Part shown: positions 50,836 through 61,932 of the stretch, in pieces | Layout: every line of letters starts with the position of its first letter | Numbering within the stretch: position 1 is the first letter of the stretch | From: Takakia lepidozioides | Lineage: Eukaryota > Streptophyta > Takakiopsida > Takakiales > Takakiaceae | Direction: 5' to 3' | NCBI GenBank assembly: GCA_030704615.1 | Contig: CM060733.1 | Span: 20,150,001-20,214,000, forward strand | Length of the DNA stretch: 64,000 nucleotides | Made by a program: the position numbers and the translations under genes | The notes under the pieces: model-generated | Databases searched by the model: none | Told to the model about the DNA's origin: nothing | What the model saw: only the letters and a program-made list of their open reading frames with translations

Positions 50836-53640
50836 ATAGATAAGCCTAGTTCTCCATTCTCCGCCTAGGCAAGAAGTCTCCACAATGCCTCTATCCTTTG
50901 TAGGACAGAGCCAACAAAAGTTGGTGTCCTACTCATGTTGAGTACAATGGTTCCTCCCTTCACTGACTATGGTGTGTGTGCCTTATGGTGTAAAGAGAGG
51001 CCGGTTTAATTTTCTCCCTCCAATAATTGCAATAAAGTTCCCAGGGCCACTGTCCCATGTTTTTTTTTTGTTTTTTTTTTAAACATAAAAGTTAAAAGGA
51101 CGCGTGACATTTACCCTTTCGTAGTAGAAGCACTGATTGAAAATACAGGTGCCTTTTGCACACACATACTCTAGTGACTACCATAGAGAATGTACTCGGA
51201 AGACAGTGTTGTAGCCTCGTGTCCAGTTTTGAAAGGAAATAGATGCACCTTTGTGAGGGGCTTATCCCAATGGCGTGACTTATCTTCCTTTAATAAAGAT
51301 AGTTAGTTCGGGTTTTTAAGATATATTTTGTGGTAAAAATGTGTTGTGCACCCAGCCAACACAAATATCAATTTGATGTATATGAGTTGCCCAAGCAATT
51401 AGACTCCAACAAGACCAGGGCTTTAGGCTCAGCCTCAAGCCAAATTTCCACCCTCAATTTAAATTTCAGTCTAGTGTTGAGTGAGAGAGAGAAACAATTG
51501 GCCGTCCCAACCTCCCATAGGCACAGACATGCCAAAATACAACCCCACTTGAATGTGGCTTTGATAAACGCCTATATTTCACTGTAGCAGAACCAAAAGA
51601 CAGTATGGTTGAAGGTCATGAGTTGCTCAAACAATCTGAACTTACACATTTTCTAAGTGAAGTCTATCTAGACTTAAGATAGCTCCTTCAAGGGATCATG
51701 AACCCCGGATGAACGGTCCCCAATTTCCGATTATGTGCTGGCAGAGTTTATGCAGCCCACCACAGTTTGACACAGCCTGTCACAGCCCAACACAACCCAC
51801 ACGGGTTACAATTTTCAGCACTCTTTGGGAGCCTTCCAGGCTTTTTACAAACTGTACTCATTTTTCACAATGTTGATGATTGGAACTTCTTGTGGAAACA
51901 TGTCTCTATCTTGTTTCCAGGCCTGATTGGCCCAGATATCAAATATGAGGACTTCTCCGGGGGGGGGGGCATTATCACCAACGAAAAGGGGTAATTTGTA
52001 TGGGAATTTTTAAAAAAAAAGTCTTTATCGGTCACCCTAACTTACATATTTGAAAATGATAGATTTCCTGACAGTCTATGTTAATTATATTTTACTACTG
52101 CAAGCAAATTTCAGGCACGCTATAGTCATAATACAATACATATATTTTTTTCCAATAAAAAATAGTTCATTACTTGGTCAAAACAAATTCATCCAAAGCT
52201 TAGGCATTATTAGCATTGAAGCTGTAAGCATTTTGAACTTTGCCAAAAGTCATTGTAACTGATATTGAATATATTGATATTGATAGTGATCGCAACTAGA
52301 GAATAGAAGCACGGGGAAGGCCAACCCTAAACTCAAACTCCTCCCCTACGAACCAAGTGTCGTCAACAATCCAAGTCCCCAAATCCAAGTATAGCCCGCA
52401 TGATTATGAAGTACCCATTGCAAATAAACCAATAACCAGACGACATGTGTCATATGTCTTTATTGGGACCCTATTGGTAGTTGTAAAAAAGAAATAATAG
52501 TACTTTATATTCTAGACCCTATCTTCATTTAAATTCCGAAACCACGATATATTGGTACCCATATTTATTTGTAATTGTTTTATAAATTTTATCTGCCAAG
52601 AATGTATTGTACCCTATATTTTTTTGCACGTCGAGGGGGGAATATTTGGAAATGACCACTGCTCGAGGCTAGAGACACGAGATGATGTGGTACGTCTGTA
52701 ATCAACAATCTTTGCCTCCATGATCAGCAATCTAACTTCATTTTGCTTAAAGATGCATAGCTATTTGAGGTTAGATGATTACTAAGATGCATACAATTGG
52801 CTTCCAACTTCTCTAAGAACTTCCAGCTACTTTGCAAACATAGTTAGACATGATGATTTTGCTGCATGAGGCTGAGTGGAAAACATATGTTGGATCAAAT
52901 GGGCCCCAAAATTGGTATATTTCTGTTTGACTTGTTACTTATCTCCCAATCCCAATGGTGGTGCCACCAGAATACTACAAACTCTTACAAGCTACATCCC
53001 CTATAAGTTGTCCTTGTTGAAATTCCTTTGATAAAAAATGGACGTTGTACTTGCTCTACCTCTTTGAAAACTGGTGTTGCAGGTATGTGGACCACCTGTT
53101 TGAAACCCTTAATTCGGGTGCTCAATTATGATCCACTCCTTGTCTACACATTCAACGAACAATGGGGTATTACCGAACAGGTTGCAGTCTAAAAGGTTAG
53201 CCATAAACACCTTAGAAAGCTCTTTCTGGCTTTCATTTGGATTTGCAACTCCTTCCTAATTGATGTTAATTTCATTATAATTTCAAAATGATTCGACCCC
53301 ACTCTCTGTAATTACAATGCCTGATCATTTGGCCCTCCCTAAGTGACACCTATATGGCAGAGTTGACATCCATGGGCCCTATCAGTCTGGACACCTGCCC
53401 TAGAAAAGCTGCATCCAACTCTGAGACTGTATTTTTTTGTATGGAAGCAACACCACCTTAATCCCTATCAATCTAGACCTGCAGCCAACTCTGAAACTAT
53501 AATTTTTCTTATGGAAGCAACACCACCTTTATCCGTCTTTAGCAACACTTCAATGTACAACAAATAAGCATCTTCAAGATTTGATGAGCTCACAAGTAGA
53601 ACCCTAAACCAGCAAAGTGAGGGGAGAGAGAGAGAGAGAG
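50836..53640. other. AT-rich intergenic DNA, no gene seen
   Basis: Low-complexity AT-rich sequence with homopolymer runs (T at 51060-51080, G at 51960) and a GA run at 53620-53640. No supported coding or RNA gene. Confidence 0.4.
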
Positions 53641-53685
53641 GCCGACGGCGTGACTAAGAGCCACTTCACCTTACCCATGTATTGG
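53641..53685. repeat. TAAGAGCCACTTC dispersed repeat, copy 1
   Basis: GACTAAGAGCCACTTCACCTT at about 53652. Related copies lie at 54388-54450 and 63065-63130. Confidence 0.5.
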
Positions 53686-54134
53686 GCATATCAGAATTAT
53701 AAAGTTTGTTGATTTGTGCATACTCAAACGTATCCAAAGTGGATAACATCCCCACACTTCCTACAATACAGTCTATCTAACCACTTTTGGACATCTGATG
53801 CCATAATAGATGCACGAATCAAACAAACGCTACGATTTTGATATTGGAAATACATGGTCAACCATAGGCATAACCACTTTTGGCCTACAATATACCCAAA
53901 CAAACATTGCAAATGTGTTATGTCCATCCATCCCAAGTGGACACATGGCCACATCATGGTCTCAAAAATAACTACACGTAATAAATGAGTCTGGCACCTC
54001 CAAAAACTTCTTTTGTCACACCCTACATCTAGATGGTTCAACATCAACACTAATACATTCCAAGATAGACCACTAGACCAGTTCCTACTGCGTATATATA
54101 TCATATTAAAATAAGAAAGTATGATGCCTCCCGA

Positions 54135-54295
54135 AGGGAGCGTAACTTATGGTGACACTTGACCCAAGGGCTACTACCTTCCAGCAGGAAGGTGGACACC
54201 TTCATGACACACCAGACGGTGGTTTGAACCCACAACCACATCCAACGTGGTATGTGCCCATTACCACTGGGCTACATGCCGGTTGTCAATATATT
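54135..54295 (-). mobile_element. tRNA-derived SINE
   Basis: The minus strand carries an A box TAGCCCAGTGGTAA (54274-54261) and a B box GGTTCAAACC (54230-54221), spaced as in a tRNA gene, followed by non-tRNA sequence. No clover-leaf closes, so this is a SINE head and not a tRNA gene. Confidence 0.65.
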
Positions 54296-54387
54296 ATATT
54301 ATATTATAATCCCATGCTAGTGCTTGACATGACTCTGTCTTGATATACTATTTCTTTCTCTAGCATCCAACAGAGAGAAGACTCCTG

Positions 54388-54450
54388 TCAGTGGACCGGC
54401 TTAACTAAGAGCCACTTCACCTTCGCCTTACGGCTACCCTTTCGGGGGTG
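54388..54450 (+). repeat. TAAGAGCCACTTC dispersed repeat, copy 2
   Basis: ACCGGCTTAACTAAGAGCCA at about 54394, followed by CCTTACGGCTACCCTTTCGG; the same arrangement (GCCGGCGTAATTAAGAGCCA ... GGCTACTG ... TTTAGGGGTG) recurs at 63070. Confidence 0.55.
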
Positions 54451-54464
54451 TGCCCTAGCATCCA

Positions 54465-54560
54465 ACATATAGCATAGTGGTTATAGCACAAGACTGCCTT
54501 ACAAGTGATTCTGAGTTCAAAGCCTCATAGGTATATGTTGGATGTTACCCATTTGGCCAA
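54465..54560 (+). mobile_element. tRNA-derived SINE
   Basis: A box TAGTGGTTATAGCA (54475-54488) and B box GAGTTCAAAGC (54513-54523) on the plus strand. Different tRNA ancestor from the SINE at 54.2 kb. Confidence 0.6.
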
Positions 54561-55299
54561 CCCAACCATAAAAAGGAGGTATGGACTACTGACGTTAACC
54601 GGTTATTCAATGCGTGGGTATATGGGACTTTCTTGGAGGAAGGATGGGCGACTCCTGTTATAGCCGGTAGAAGGTATCCAATATCCACCTTTCGAGATAC
54701 AGTGGCATAGTAGCCTTTGGGGGTGAAGACGTAACACCATAACTAGATACCTAGATACGCTTGCTTCCGGAAGAGGATATTTATTCTACTTATCCATGGA
54801 CTGCCAGATTTTTCGTGCAACACCATACCCATGTCCCTCTCTCACCATCCATATAATTGAAATATATATTTTGTCATGATCCCTAATCAGATCAATCCAT
54901 CTTTCATAATTGTGACAAATACTTGTTATGGCTCTTCGCCAACATGGTTGGAAGGTGTCAAAAGTGACACATATCCTTGAACAAAACCTCATACCATTCA
55001 CACCCCACCACTAAACTCCTCCATGCACTACATTTTATGGCTATCAGAGATCACTTACAACTCTCATCCTCAACACACTCAAGATTGAAAGTCGTTAGTT
55101 GGTCGTGCTAGGCCTTTCATGATAGAGTCCACCCTTGAAAAAGCAATAGGCCCAAGAGGAAGACTCTAGTTTTTTTAAAAATAAAATAAAAAATAAAATA
55201 AAAAATTAAAAGGGAAACACCCGGGAGTGACAGCTCACAAATCAGGCCCCTTAGTAGTGAGAGGAGAAAATAACCTCTTTCATCTATGCGCCATGAGAT

Positions 55300-55415
55300 G
55301 AATGAGTGGGACACCGCCCAGCCATACCACACCCGTCAGTAGCAAGATTTGACCCCAGACACATCTGGGCGGCACTCAGTGCACTTAACCAACTGAGCTA
55401 CTGACTGTTGGTCTC
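55300..55415 (-). mobile_element. tRNA-derived SINE
   Basis: The minus strand carries TAGCTCAGTTGGTTAAGTGC (A box, 55400-55381) and GGGTCAAATC (B box, about 55355-55346). The stems are not tRNA-like throughout, so a SINE is preferred over a functional tRNA. Confidence 0.6.
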
Positions 55416-55419
55416 TAGT

Positions 55420-56190
55420 TATTTACTCTAACTAGGGCTTCGCATGGGTCTCCGTATTTTATTGTTTGAGGGGTAGTTGAACCCCCTCTTTCTGTATTTT
55501 CCCCTTGTTTAACATTTGTTTCATCCAGTCCAGAAGTCCGTTCTTTACATCTTTTCCATCACTCATCATTTAGTTTCTCAACATTTAGTTTTATTGTCTT
55601 TGATAAAAAATGATCAGTCTTGATAAAAAATAATTGTCTTGACATTGATAATTGTTTTCTTCAAACTCAAGAATTGGTTTCTTCAAACTCAATTCAACTT
55701 TCAATTAGAACACATTTTGTTCAAAGATTTATCAAACTAGGGTTTTAATGTAATCGGTATTTGCGCTCAACAGAATGTGCCCAAGAAAACCCAGTGCCGC
55801 TGCATAGTACCTGCCATTGTGAATGCCCTACCTTTATTTCTTCAATTAACATACCAGCCCTGATTGAGTGTCTATGGTTGGCTAGGAGCACAATAGCTAA
55901 CTCGGCACCATTTTGACCTTATGCTTTGGACTATTTTCTAAGATTTCCACCATGCAACCAAACTGAGATGTGCTGGGGCTCAACAGTTCTCTGCAACTGT
56001 TGGCCAGGAATATCCACTTGACAGCAAAGTTCCTCCCACCCAGCACCGAAGGCAGTCATGGGAATTCCACAGACAAAGGTATGAAATTCAGCCTAGAAGT
56101 TCCAGAGCTGGCATTCAACAAGAGAGTGGTGATAGCATGCAACATGCAGCGCTATACCTGAAAGCACTAACTGTTAAAGATTTACACATC
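55420..56190. other. Intergenic, no gene seen
   Basis: AT-rich sequence with only short open frames and no recognisable motif. Confidence 0.4.
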
Positions 56191-56199
56191 CGTCATAAT

Positions 56200-57710
56200 T
56201 CATGACTTCTCAAACTCTGAATTAGGGGAGAAACAGTCAAGAAAGGGAAAGTATGGCACCTGGTTGTGAACCATGTAAAGGAGGAAGGGCATACAAGAGC
56301 CAGCCCCGTACTTGCATGTGGCAGATATGCATTGGCATGTCATTGCACTCCATAAGACCACGTCTCGCTCAGCCATATTGTTGAACACTAGAAAGGCCTC
56401 CCTTACACTCCCACATTTCGCATACATGTCTGCAACAAGGGCAGTCTCCATATTAATATATGACGGAATTCCAGCTTTGATAATGTCAGCATGGATCTCT
56501 TTGCCCTTCTCCAGGGCCACCATGCTGGCACAAGCATTGAGAACACAAATGAATATATGACCCTGTCGGGCATCACACCTTCCTGTTGGATTCTATCATA
56601 GATTTTAATGGCCTCTGTGCCACAACCCTGCTGGGCATATCCTGCTATCATGACGCTCCAGGAAACCACATCCCGTTCAGCCATTTTGTCAAATACTTTC
56701 AGTGCATCCTTCATGCTCCCACATTTGGCATACCTTTCGACAAAGGCAGTCTCCAGAAAGATATCAGTCCAAAAATCCAGCTTTGATGATGTGAGTATGG
56801 GCCTCTTTGCCCTTTTCCAGGGCCCCTAGCCTACAACACGCATTGAGCACACACGTAAACGTGACCCTGTCGGGCATCACCCCTGGTCCACGAGGGCATT
56901 GTTCAGAATGACATTGGGTACAATTCCAGCTCTGACGATGTTGCCATGGACCTCTTTGCCCTTTTCTAGAGCTGCCAGGCTTGCACATGCATTGCAAACG
57001 CACACAAACATGATGTGGTTGGGCTTCACCCCTTCCCCCATCATTTGCTCATAGGTCTCCAAAGCTTCCACCCTGCGTCCCTGCTGTGCATACCCTGCAA
57101 TCATCGCGTTCCACGACACCACATTTTGTTCAGCCATATTGTTGAAGACTGCCTTTGCATCCTTAATGCACCCACATGTGGCATACATGTCCATGAGGGC
57201 AGATTCAGAATGACATCTGGTACAATTCCAGCTTTGAAGATGTCACCATGGACCTCTTTCCCCTTTCCAGGGCTCCCAGGCTTGCACATGCATTGCAAAC
57301 ACAAACAAACGTGATGTGGTTGGAGCTTCACCCCTTCGCGCATCATTTGCTCAAGCATCCCATGCTTGGTAAATCCTGCCAACATTATATTCCACGTGAT
57401 CAAAGATGGTTGAGGCATTTTGTTGAACACTTGGTGAGCATCCATGATGCTCCCGCACTTAACATACATGTTGACAAGGGTGTTGAGTAGAAAAACGTTT
57501 GGCCAAACGCCAGCGTGAATCCACTTTGGATAATGTGAGTGTGCACCTGCTTTCCAACTTCCAGGCCTTTCATCTTGATGCACTTATGCAAGAGACAGAC
57601 AGACGTATCTGAATCTGCTGAAATGCCTCCTTGGTTTAAAGTCTGTAGAGCCTCTTTCAGTCTGCCTGCCTCACAAAGCATCTTCACATGCCCAGAAGTG
57701 CCAGAAGAGG
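56200..57710 (-). pseudogene. OSB-PPR family pseudogene, PPR part (copy B)
   Basis: From 57700 down the minus strand: KMLCEAGRLKEALQTLNQGG, LLHKCIKMKGLEVGKQVHTH, NVFLLNTLVNMYVKCGSIMD, PSLITWNIMLAGFTKHGM, then MYATCGCIKDAKAVFNNMAE, SWNAMIAGYAQQGRRVEALE, ASLAALEKGKEVHGNI, and RDVVSWSVMIAGYAQQGCGT. At least five PPR units of the P-L-S kind are recognisable, each in good shape but joined through frameshifts. Closely related to copy A at 35.2-36.6 kb. No E/DYW tail was found. Confidence 0.8.
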
Positions 57711-57719
57711 TATTGTGGA

Positions 57720-58450
57720 CTCCCTCTCTTCATCCTCTACTAGAAGCTGTGGTCATGGTTGAGGTGCCTGATTTTATCAGCTGTGCCGCTGCAGCTGTTG
57801 CCTTTAGTTGACCATGTACCCATGCAGGCTTCTTGTAGCTGTTGAACCACAGGGAATTATAGGTAATCTTGTGCTTGAAATCTGGACCTCTTGGATGAAT
57901 CTGGACCCACATTCTATCCCTGCTTCAGCCATCCATGCCTCTGCACAAATCATGCATTCATCCTTGCCTCACTGCTAGCAGCTGACAATGACAGCCTAGA
58001 TTTGTTCTAGGAAACACCCAGTTGACCATCTACCCATGCAGGTTTTAGATATCCGTCCACAGGGAATCATAGGTAATCTTGAGCTTGAAATCCGGCCCTC
58101 TTGGATGAATCTGGACCCAAACTCTATCCCTGCTCTGCACAAATCATGCATACATCCTTGCCTTGCCGCTAGAAGCTGACAATGACAGCCTAGATTTGTT
58201 CTAGCAAACACCGCAACCCTAATTATCACACTAGTTCCTATGCTGACTTGCAGTTCCAACAGGCATTCACCTTTTTGCCTCGATTGTTCCACCCTTGACT
58301 GCGGTCAGAAACACATTCATTCCAGAGCTTCTCCTCGCCACTGTTATCTGCTCTTCGACCCTTTCCTATTGCCACATTGGCAGTAACATGTCAAAATCAC
58401 TCCAAAACCACCATAGATCCACCAACGAGCTAACTTGCAGAATTCAACAT
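57720..58450 (-). pseudogene. OSB PDF-motif part of copy B, duplicated
   Basis: Minus-strand 57912-57730 reads VWVQIHPRGPDFKHKITYNS, LWFNSYKKPAWVHGQLKATA and AAQLIKSGTSTMTTASSRG, then a TGA and the linker GVHNTSSGTSGHVKMLCEAG into the PPR array in the same frame. A second degenerate copy is at 58140-58020, and the WWDNR half of the motif (KLWNECVSDRSQGWNNRGKK) at about 58345-58270. This ties the OSB motif and PPR array to one ancestral gene. Confidence 0.65.
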
Positions 58451-58499
58451 GAAAATTTAAGGACGACTCTGATTACAGGGAAAAACAGGCTGAAATGTG

Positions 58500-58734
58500 T
58501 TGGAGAAGGTGCCTTCATTATACCCACATTGCCACCAATATCCTTTGAAGTGTCCAGGCCATCAATCACTTCTTGATTGTAGCCCAATGTATGCTTGAGA
58601 TCAGCATAGTAGAGAGAAAATACGTATGAAATTCCACCGCAGGCTTGCATCCACATGCCAAGACACAACCCTAACCACTTGTCGTTCAGAAATTTCTTTA
58701 CCTCAACCCCCTCATTTCTCAAATAGGCTATCAC
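58500..58734 (-). pseudogene. Nodulin-like (MFS) transporter N-terminal exon fragment
   Basis: The frame reads KFLNDKWLGLCLGMWMQACG, ISYVFSLYYADLKHTLGYNQ and DGLDTSKDIGGNVGI, the first two membrane segments of the plant Nodulin-like/MFS family (W...WMQACGGISYxFSLYSxxLKxxLGYNQ). The next exons are absent: sequence changes to OSB-related repeat DNA after GGNVGI. Probably an exon fragment brought in by duplication. Confidence 0.6.
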
Positions 58735-58765
58735 CCACTATAGCGTGATTGTCAGGTCTCTGGCA

Positions 58766-59480
58766 TCATCTGTAATTAGAATGCTGACCGTGCGCATACA
58801 TTTGCCTACACTTCAGCTTGTCTAGTTTGAGCAACATTTCACCTGTGGCCCAAGACAGAGAAAAAAGACACAATTTTGTTGTTGCTGCCAAGGAGAAGAT
58901 ATAATCCGGGTTAAATTGAACCAACCTGAACGGTGTCGATGTCCATAGTAAGTGGAGCACTTGAAGGCATTTCCACATGGAGTGTGTCGACCAGAGAAGA
59001 GCTATAAAAACTGACTCCTCGTTCTTAAACAGAGCCTCCACATCAAACTCCTTGCTCCAGTCAGCTACAATTGCAGATTTGGCATGCTCACTGACCTCCC
59101 GCATAGGTGGCCCACTGTGTAGTACGGGATTTTTCCTGCCATCGAAACAGGAATGTCAGTTCCAAGAATCTTCTCGAAGAGTCACCAAAGTAACTGTGGA
59201 TTCTTGGCTTGCATTTGAAACGTATATAAGTGGTTTTACTGTAAAAGGAATTGTACATGTATCCCTAGTAATGCTGAAGATGTTGAGCTGGGTTACACAG
59301 GACTGAGACCTTCATTCCAGTCGTGAAGCACAATACGTGCAATTGCAACAGTGTCACCCACTCCCCCCTTTTTGAGCTTTCCACGCACCGTAAATTTTGC
59401 AAGAACTCATCAACATACGGTTGAACTTGGCAACCTTGTAAGTTGACATCAGCTTCTCCGCAGGACACAGCTGCAATATC
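58766..59480 (-). other. Possible exons of an unrecognised gene
   Basis: Minus-strand stretches MREVSEHAKSAIVADWSKEF with DVEALFKNEESVFIALL (59104-58985) and, in two frames near 59465-59300, SCGEADVNLQGCQVQPYVDE and KFTVRGKLKKGGVGDTVAIA. They look protein-like but cannot be assigned to a family, and exon joins could not be proved. Confidence 0.25.
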
Positions 59481-60900
59481 TGCTTCACTGTCAAAAAAAA
59501 TAAAACCAACTTGTGGTCAAATTAGAGTTGATGGATGTGTTTTCATCCCCCATTGCTGGAAATCCTAATATTGGTGACCATTTCTATCTCTGCCTCTTGT
59601 GTGTGTTGCTTGTGTTTGTAGTCAGGTGATGTCGGATTGGTCTGTGAGAACCACCACGGTGTAGCTGAGCAGGCAGAGATGGAAACACGGCCTGCTAAGA
59701 CCAAGCTGACTCTCCCAAGAACCTTGTAAACATTAGGAAGAATACCAAATCATGGTACTAACAGGAGCCAAGAGCCCACATTTGCATCTGCGATCGGTGT
59801 GTGAAACAAATCCCTCCGCACTCCACAAATCATGCATACACCCTCGCCTTGCCTCGATTGTTCCACAAATCCCTCCGCACTCCAAAAATCACGCATCCTC
59901 GCCTTGCCTTGATGCTTCTCCTCGTCTCTGTTATCTGTGAAAAACCCGAGATCCGTGTGTGAAACCCGTCAGCGCTCAAGCCATCATCGTCACTTCCCCG
60001 CGCTTCCCCGCGCCGCCGGTTATTTTTGGGCATTTCGGGCAGGTTTCAAAGAAATTGACGACGACGATGACCTGGCTACGATGACGTGAGTACGATGAAG
60101 TGGCGACAAAACGTGGCACTATGGCACCCTATTCCTGCTCTACGCTAAACTAACTTCCGACCTTTGGTCGGAAGCTAGAACTTCAGTTGGCGTCATATAT
60201 ATATATGTATACCTATACATCTCTTTAAAAATATTATATTAAACGGAACTTGGGAAACTTCGACGGATGCTTCCTCCCCTTTGATTTAAAAAAGAAAAAA
60301 AAAACTGTCAATACGTTGGGAGACTGACGGACCTGCCAGCCCCGTCACCCACATACCAGACTTTTCATCCATTTCTTACAATGAAAATGATATAATTTCT
60401 AACAACCCGTTGATTTTTAATTATGTATATAGAGATAATAGGGCCCACCCGGCTCTGAAAAGGTACTTAAAAAAAAACAAAAAAAAAAGGTACAATAGCC
60501 GAACGGTGAAATGGCTTTTTGGGCAGGTTTGGGCATTCAAGGCTCTACATAAACGTATTTTCTTTATTTACATAAATACAAATATATAAACACAACTTAT
60601 CATGAAATGCACACTTCCCGCATGACAGGCCTTTTCACTCACAGCGATGATGTCTTACGCGTGTGAGGGTAGGCTAACCTCCAAAACCCAAAATGAATGA
60701 CCTGCTCCATGATCAAGGGAACGTAAAGGGAACGGTACCCGGCGCTCTCGAACGCTCTAATTACCTGAGGGCACGCGATCTTGTGAATGCGGAACGGCCG
60801 GGTCCCGGGGTTTTTCCCCGGCCGGCGACGACCAACAGTGTCCGAGCAGAGAGACGAGGGATATTGCAAGGAGGAGAAAAAGGGTTATGGAATTGAGGGT
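59480..60900. other. Intergenic and presumed pantothenate kinase promoter side
   Basis: No supported gene. Includes a short (AT)n at 60199-60212 and A-rich runs near 60290 and 60470-60490. Confidence 0.4.
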
Positions 60901-61119
60901 GAGAGATTGGAGTCGTGGAATTTGTAGTAGATTGAGCTTCACATAATTTTGAGATCGTTTGTCTCCGTGGTCCTTAAAGTTCTCTCCCCTGTTCTCTGCC
61001 ATTTTCCCCCGTTGAACTTGTCTTTGATTCTCTGAGGTTTATGGATTTTGGTTCTGGATAACGGGACCGCCTTTAATGGACTCGGTCTTTTAGCTGCCCT
61101 TGCAGTATTTGAGATTGGG

Positions 61120-61560
61120 CTTGGTTTGTTGTGTTTTCCAACGGTTTCAGAAAATCTGAAGGATCTGCAGATTTTGAGGGAATTCCAAGTCGAGATGCTT
61201 TGCCAGTTTGTTTGGGTGGCAACATAGACGTTATGAGCCGGCGACCAAGTTTTCTTATAGAAGAAAAAAACTTCTGCAGATCAGTTCACGAGGTATTTGC
61301 CAATTGTACAGCTGCTTACACTGCTCACTTTCTTCTTCTCTGTGCACCACCCCACTGTTTTATTTCACACATGTAGATGTTAAACTGCGAACTGATTTAT
61401 TTTGTTGTTTGAAAACTCAATTTATGATGTTGACGAATGCAGGCAAGCAGATATTCTATGATATCGTCACTGGAACTCACACTGAAAGTCTCTACTGCAG
61501 ATTAGGTACCGATTCAACATTTTATTCTTTCTCGAGGGACGAATTGTTGAGTCTGTAGTC
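61120..61560 (+). promoter_or_regulatory. Candidate 5' UTR exons of pantothenate kinase
   Basis: Possible splice sites TTCACGAG|GTATTT (61290) and TGCAG|GCAAGC (61444) suggest leader exons upstream of the coding start. This is inferred from splice-like signals only. Confidence 0.3.
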
Positions 61561-61932
61561 CAAATCCCGAGGCAGCTGAATTTAGAAACAGTATCAGTTC
61601 TCTAACATGAGTTTGCCACCTAGCTGAGGAAGACGTCCCTTTACTCTTTCTCCTCCTCTCTGTGTAGGTTTAGCTCTGGCTTCAGCATTGACATTGGTTG
61701 AAATGCCCGTGCACCAGATTCTGTTACCTAGTTTGTAAGAAATCCAATTGGACTACACTCACACGACCTCTACAAAGTTTCTCTCACATGAACCGGGAAG
61801 CTTACCCTATCCTATTTTGGCTTTTCTCAGTATCCGGTAAGCAATTTTAGCATCTTTGGTTACCAAAGTATTTTCCTGTCAAATTCTGCTGGAGCTCAAG
61901 CAGTACTTCATTTTGATACTACAGCTCCCACC

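Noticed and set aside
54135-55415. tRNA genes
   Set aside because: A and B boxes are present but acceptor and anticodon stems do not pair as in tRNA; SINE heads fit better.
60757-61002. Minus-strand 81-aa frame with a hydrophobic segment (secreted peptide)
   Set aside because: Antisense to the presumed pantothenate kinase 5' region, single frame, no support.
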